NCBI GenBank assembly: GCA_046349355.1
Contig: JAXMCM010000022.1
Location: 62,001 to 126,000 of the forward strand
Reading direction: 5' to 3'
Source of the DNA: CALKJU01 sp046349355
Lineage (GTDB): Bacteria; Pseudomonadota; Alphaproteobacteria; Geminicoccales; Geminicoccaceae
DNA length: 64,000 nucleotides
A program made the position numbers and the translations under genes. Below the pieces are notes generated by a model that had not been told where the DNA came from, made no database searches, and saw only the letters and a list, made by a program, of their open reading frames with translations. Below are positions 63,409 through 64,000 of the stretch, in pieces (the stretch's first letter is position 1; every line of letters starts with the position of its first letter).

Positions 63409-64000
63409 CGGTTGCCCAGCAGCATCAGCAGGCCGGCCAGCAGGGTCAGGCCCAGCATCGCCGATAGCATCGGCAGCGGCGTCGCGGGATGGGCCGCCCC
63501 CCAGGCGCTGACCAGGCCTGCCAGGGTGGCCGGCACGGCAGCCTGCAGCACGCCCAGTGCCGCCGAGGCGGCGCCGACGATGCGCCCGTGCGGGTGCAGG
63601 GCCAGCGCCATGCTGTTCGAGACGATCAGGCCGTAGGCCAGGAAGTAGCCGAAGAAGCCCGGCAGCAGCACCCAGGGATTGGCGTAGCCGAGCAGCTCGG
63701 CGGTCATCGAGCCGGCGAGGACGAGGCAGCACAGGGCGAGCCCGATGCCGATCAGCCGGCGCAGCGGCTGGCGGTGGACGAGGCGCGCGTTGAGCAGGTT
63801 GCCCAGCGCCGAGCCGGCGGCGATGCCGGCGAAGGTCAGGGCGAACTGGCCCGCCGTGAAGCCGTGGATGAGCATGAACACGGCCGAGGAGTTGGCGAGG
63901 TAGATGACCAGCGCCGAGAGCACGAGGGTGACGATCGCCCCGTAGAGGCGTGATTCGGGGTGCGTCAGTACCGCCTTCCAGGCGCCGAGGATGCTGGCCG
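63387..64000 (-). CDS. Bcr/CflA-like MFS drug efflux transporter, C-terminal part
   Basis: About 204 C-terminal residues are visible; the frame stays open to the right edge, so the gene starts outside the window. The visible part begins ASILGAWKAVLTHPESRLYGAI and contains six hydrophobic helices with VIYLANSSAVFMLIHGFTAGQFALTFAGIAAGSALGNLLNARLVHR and LIVSNSMALALHPHGRIVGAASAALGVLQ, which fit the second half of the 12-helix Bcr/CflA drug-resistance family (MFS). The substrate is not known. Confidence 0.83.
   Translation of the reverse strand, partial: ASILGAWKAVLTHPESRLYGAIVTLVLSALVIYLANSSAVFMLIHGFTAGQFALTFAGIAAGSALGNLLNARLVHRQPLRRLIGIGLALCCLVLAGSMTAELLGYANPWVLLPGFFGYFLAYGLIVSNSMALALHPHGRIVGAASAALGVLQAAVPATLAGLVSAWGAAHPATPLPMLSAMLGLTLLAGLLMLLGNRQASRNG

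Overview
The window is about 64 kb of very GC-rich bacterial chromosome, densely coding, with short intergenic gaps (none over 300 bp) and many 4-bp GTGA/ATGA stop-start overlaps. The order mnmE-mnmG-rsmG-parA-parB with two parS-like palindromes, a BigR-type sulfide operon, alg8/alg44-like genes and an HfaA/HfaB-like holdfast-anchor operon all point to an alphaproteobacterium, probably a Rhodospirillales- or Geminicoccales-like lineage. I cannot name the species. The parABS cluster suggests the right half lies near the replication origin. No rRNA, tRNA, CRISPR array, intact insertion sequence or prophage was seen.

Layout. 1-1.7 kb: the 3' end of an Alg8-like polysaccharide synthase and an Alg44-like PilZ (c-di-GMP) co-polymerase. 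1.8-7.9 kb: cyclopropane fatty acid synthase, an esterase, a secreted phytase-like esterase, GST, a lactonase-like metallo-hydrolase, an SDR and a NIPSNAP protein. 7.9-9.2 kb: an unknown gene with a possibly leaderless transcript, and an MNT nucleotidyltransferase antitoxin followed by a decayed HEPN toxin. 9.2-20 kb: iolD and iolG of inositol catabolism, separated by a secreted protein, a DMT exporter, an orphan molybdenum hydroxylase large subunit and a four-gene operon with two OsmC-like proteins, a methyltransferase and a flavoprotein. 20-20.6 kb: vapBC.

20.7-30.1 kb: an AI-2E family transporter, a choloylglycine-hydrolase-like enzyme, a persulfide/sulfur operon (bigR, two YeeE/YedE half-proteins, persulfide dioxygenase, SulP transporter), a GlsB-type membrane protein, and an operon of an unknown membrane protein, a membrane M48 peptidase and a DedA protein. 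30.1-37 kb: a surface-adhesion region with an RTX protein, a four-gene operon resembling hfaABD plus a repeat protein I do not recognise, a lipoprotein hydrolase, a sugar-binding protein and a second RTX protein. 37-45.7 kb: a CUT2 sugar importer without permease, a TetR-HlyD-ABC export operon with a clear operator, and a long AI-2E transporter.

45.7-64 kb: UbiB-like kinase, oligopeptidase F, long-chain acyl-CoA synthetase, parB-parA-rsmG-mnmG, a cation:proton antiporter with a cyclic-nucleotide-binding tail, mnmE with a small DUF6489-like gene, a DUF255 thioredoxin-domain protein, quinone oxidoreductase, a CpdA-like phosphodiesterase and the end of an MFS drug exporter.

The strongest candidate for something poorly described is the HfaA/HfaB-like curli-family secretion operon with its unrecognised fourth repeat protein, lying between two RTX genes. 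Other points are a toxin remnant with an in-frame deletion, tandem 18-bp direct repeats exactly 42 bp apart upstream of iolG, and paired OsmC proteins that both lack the second cysteine.
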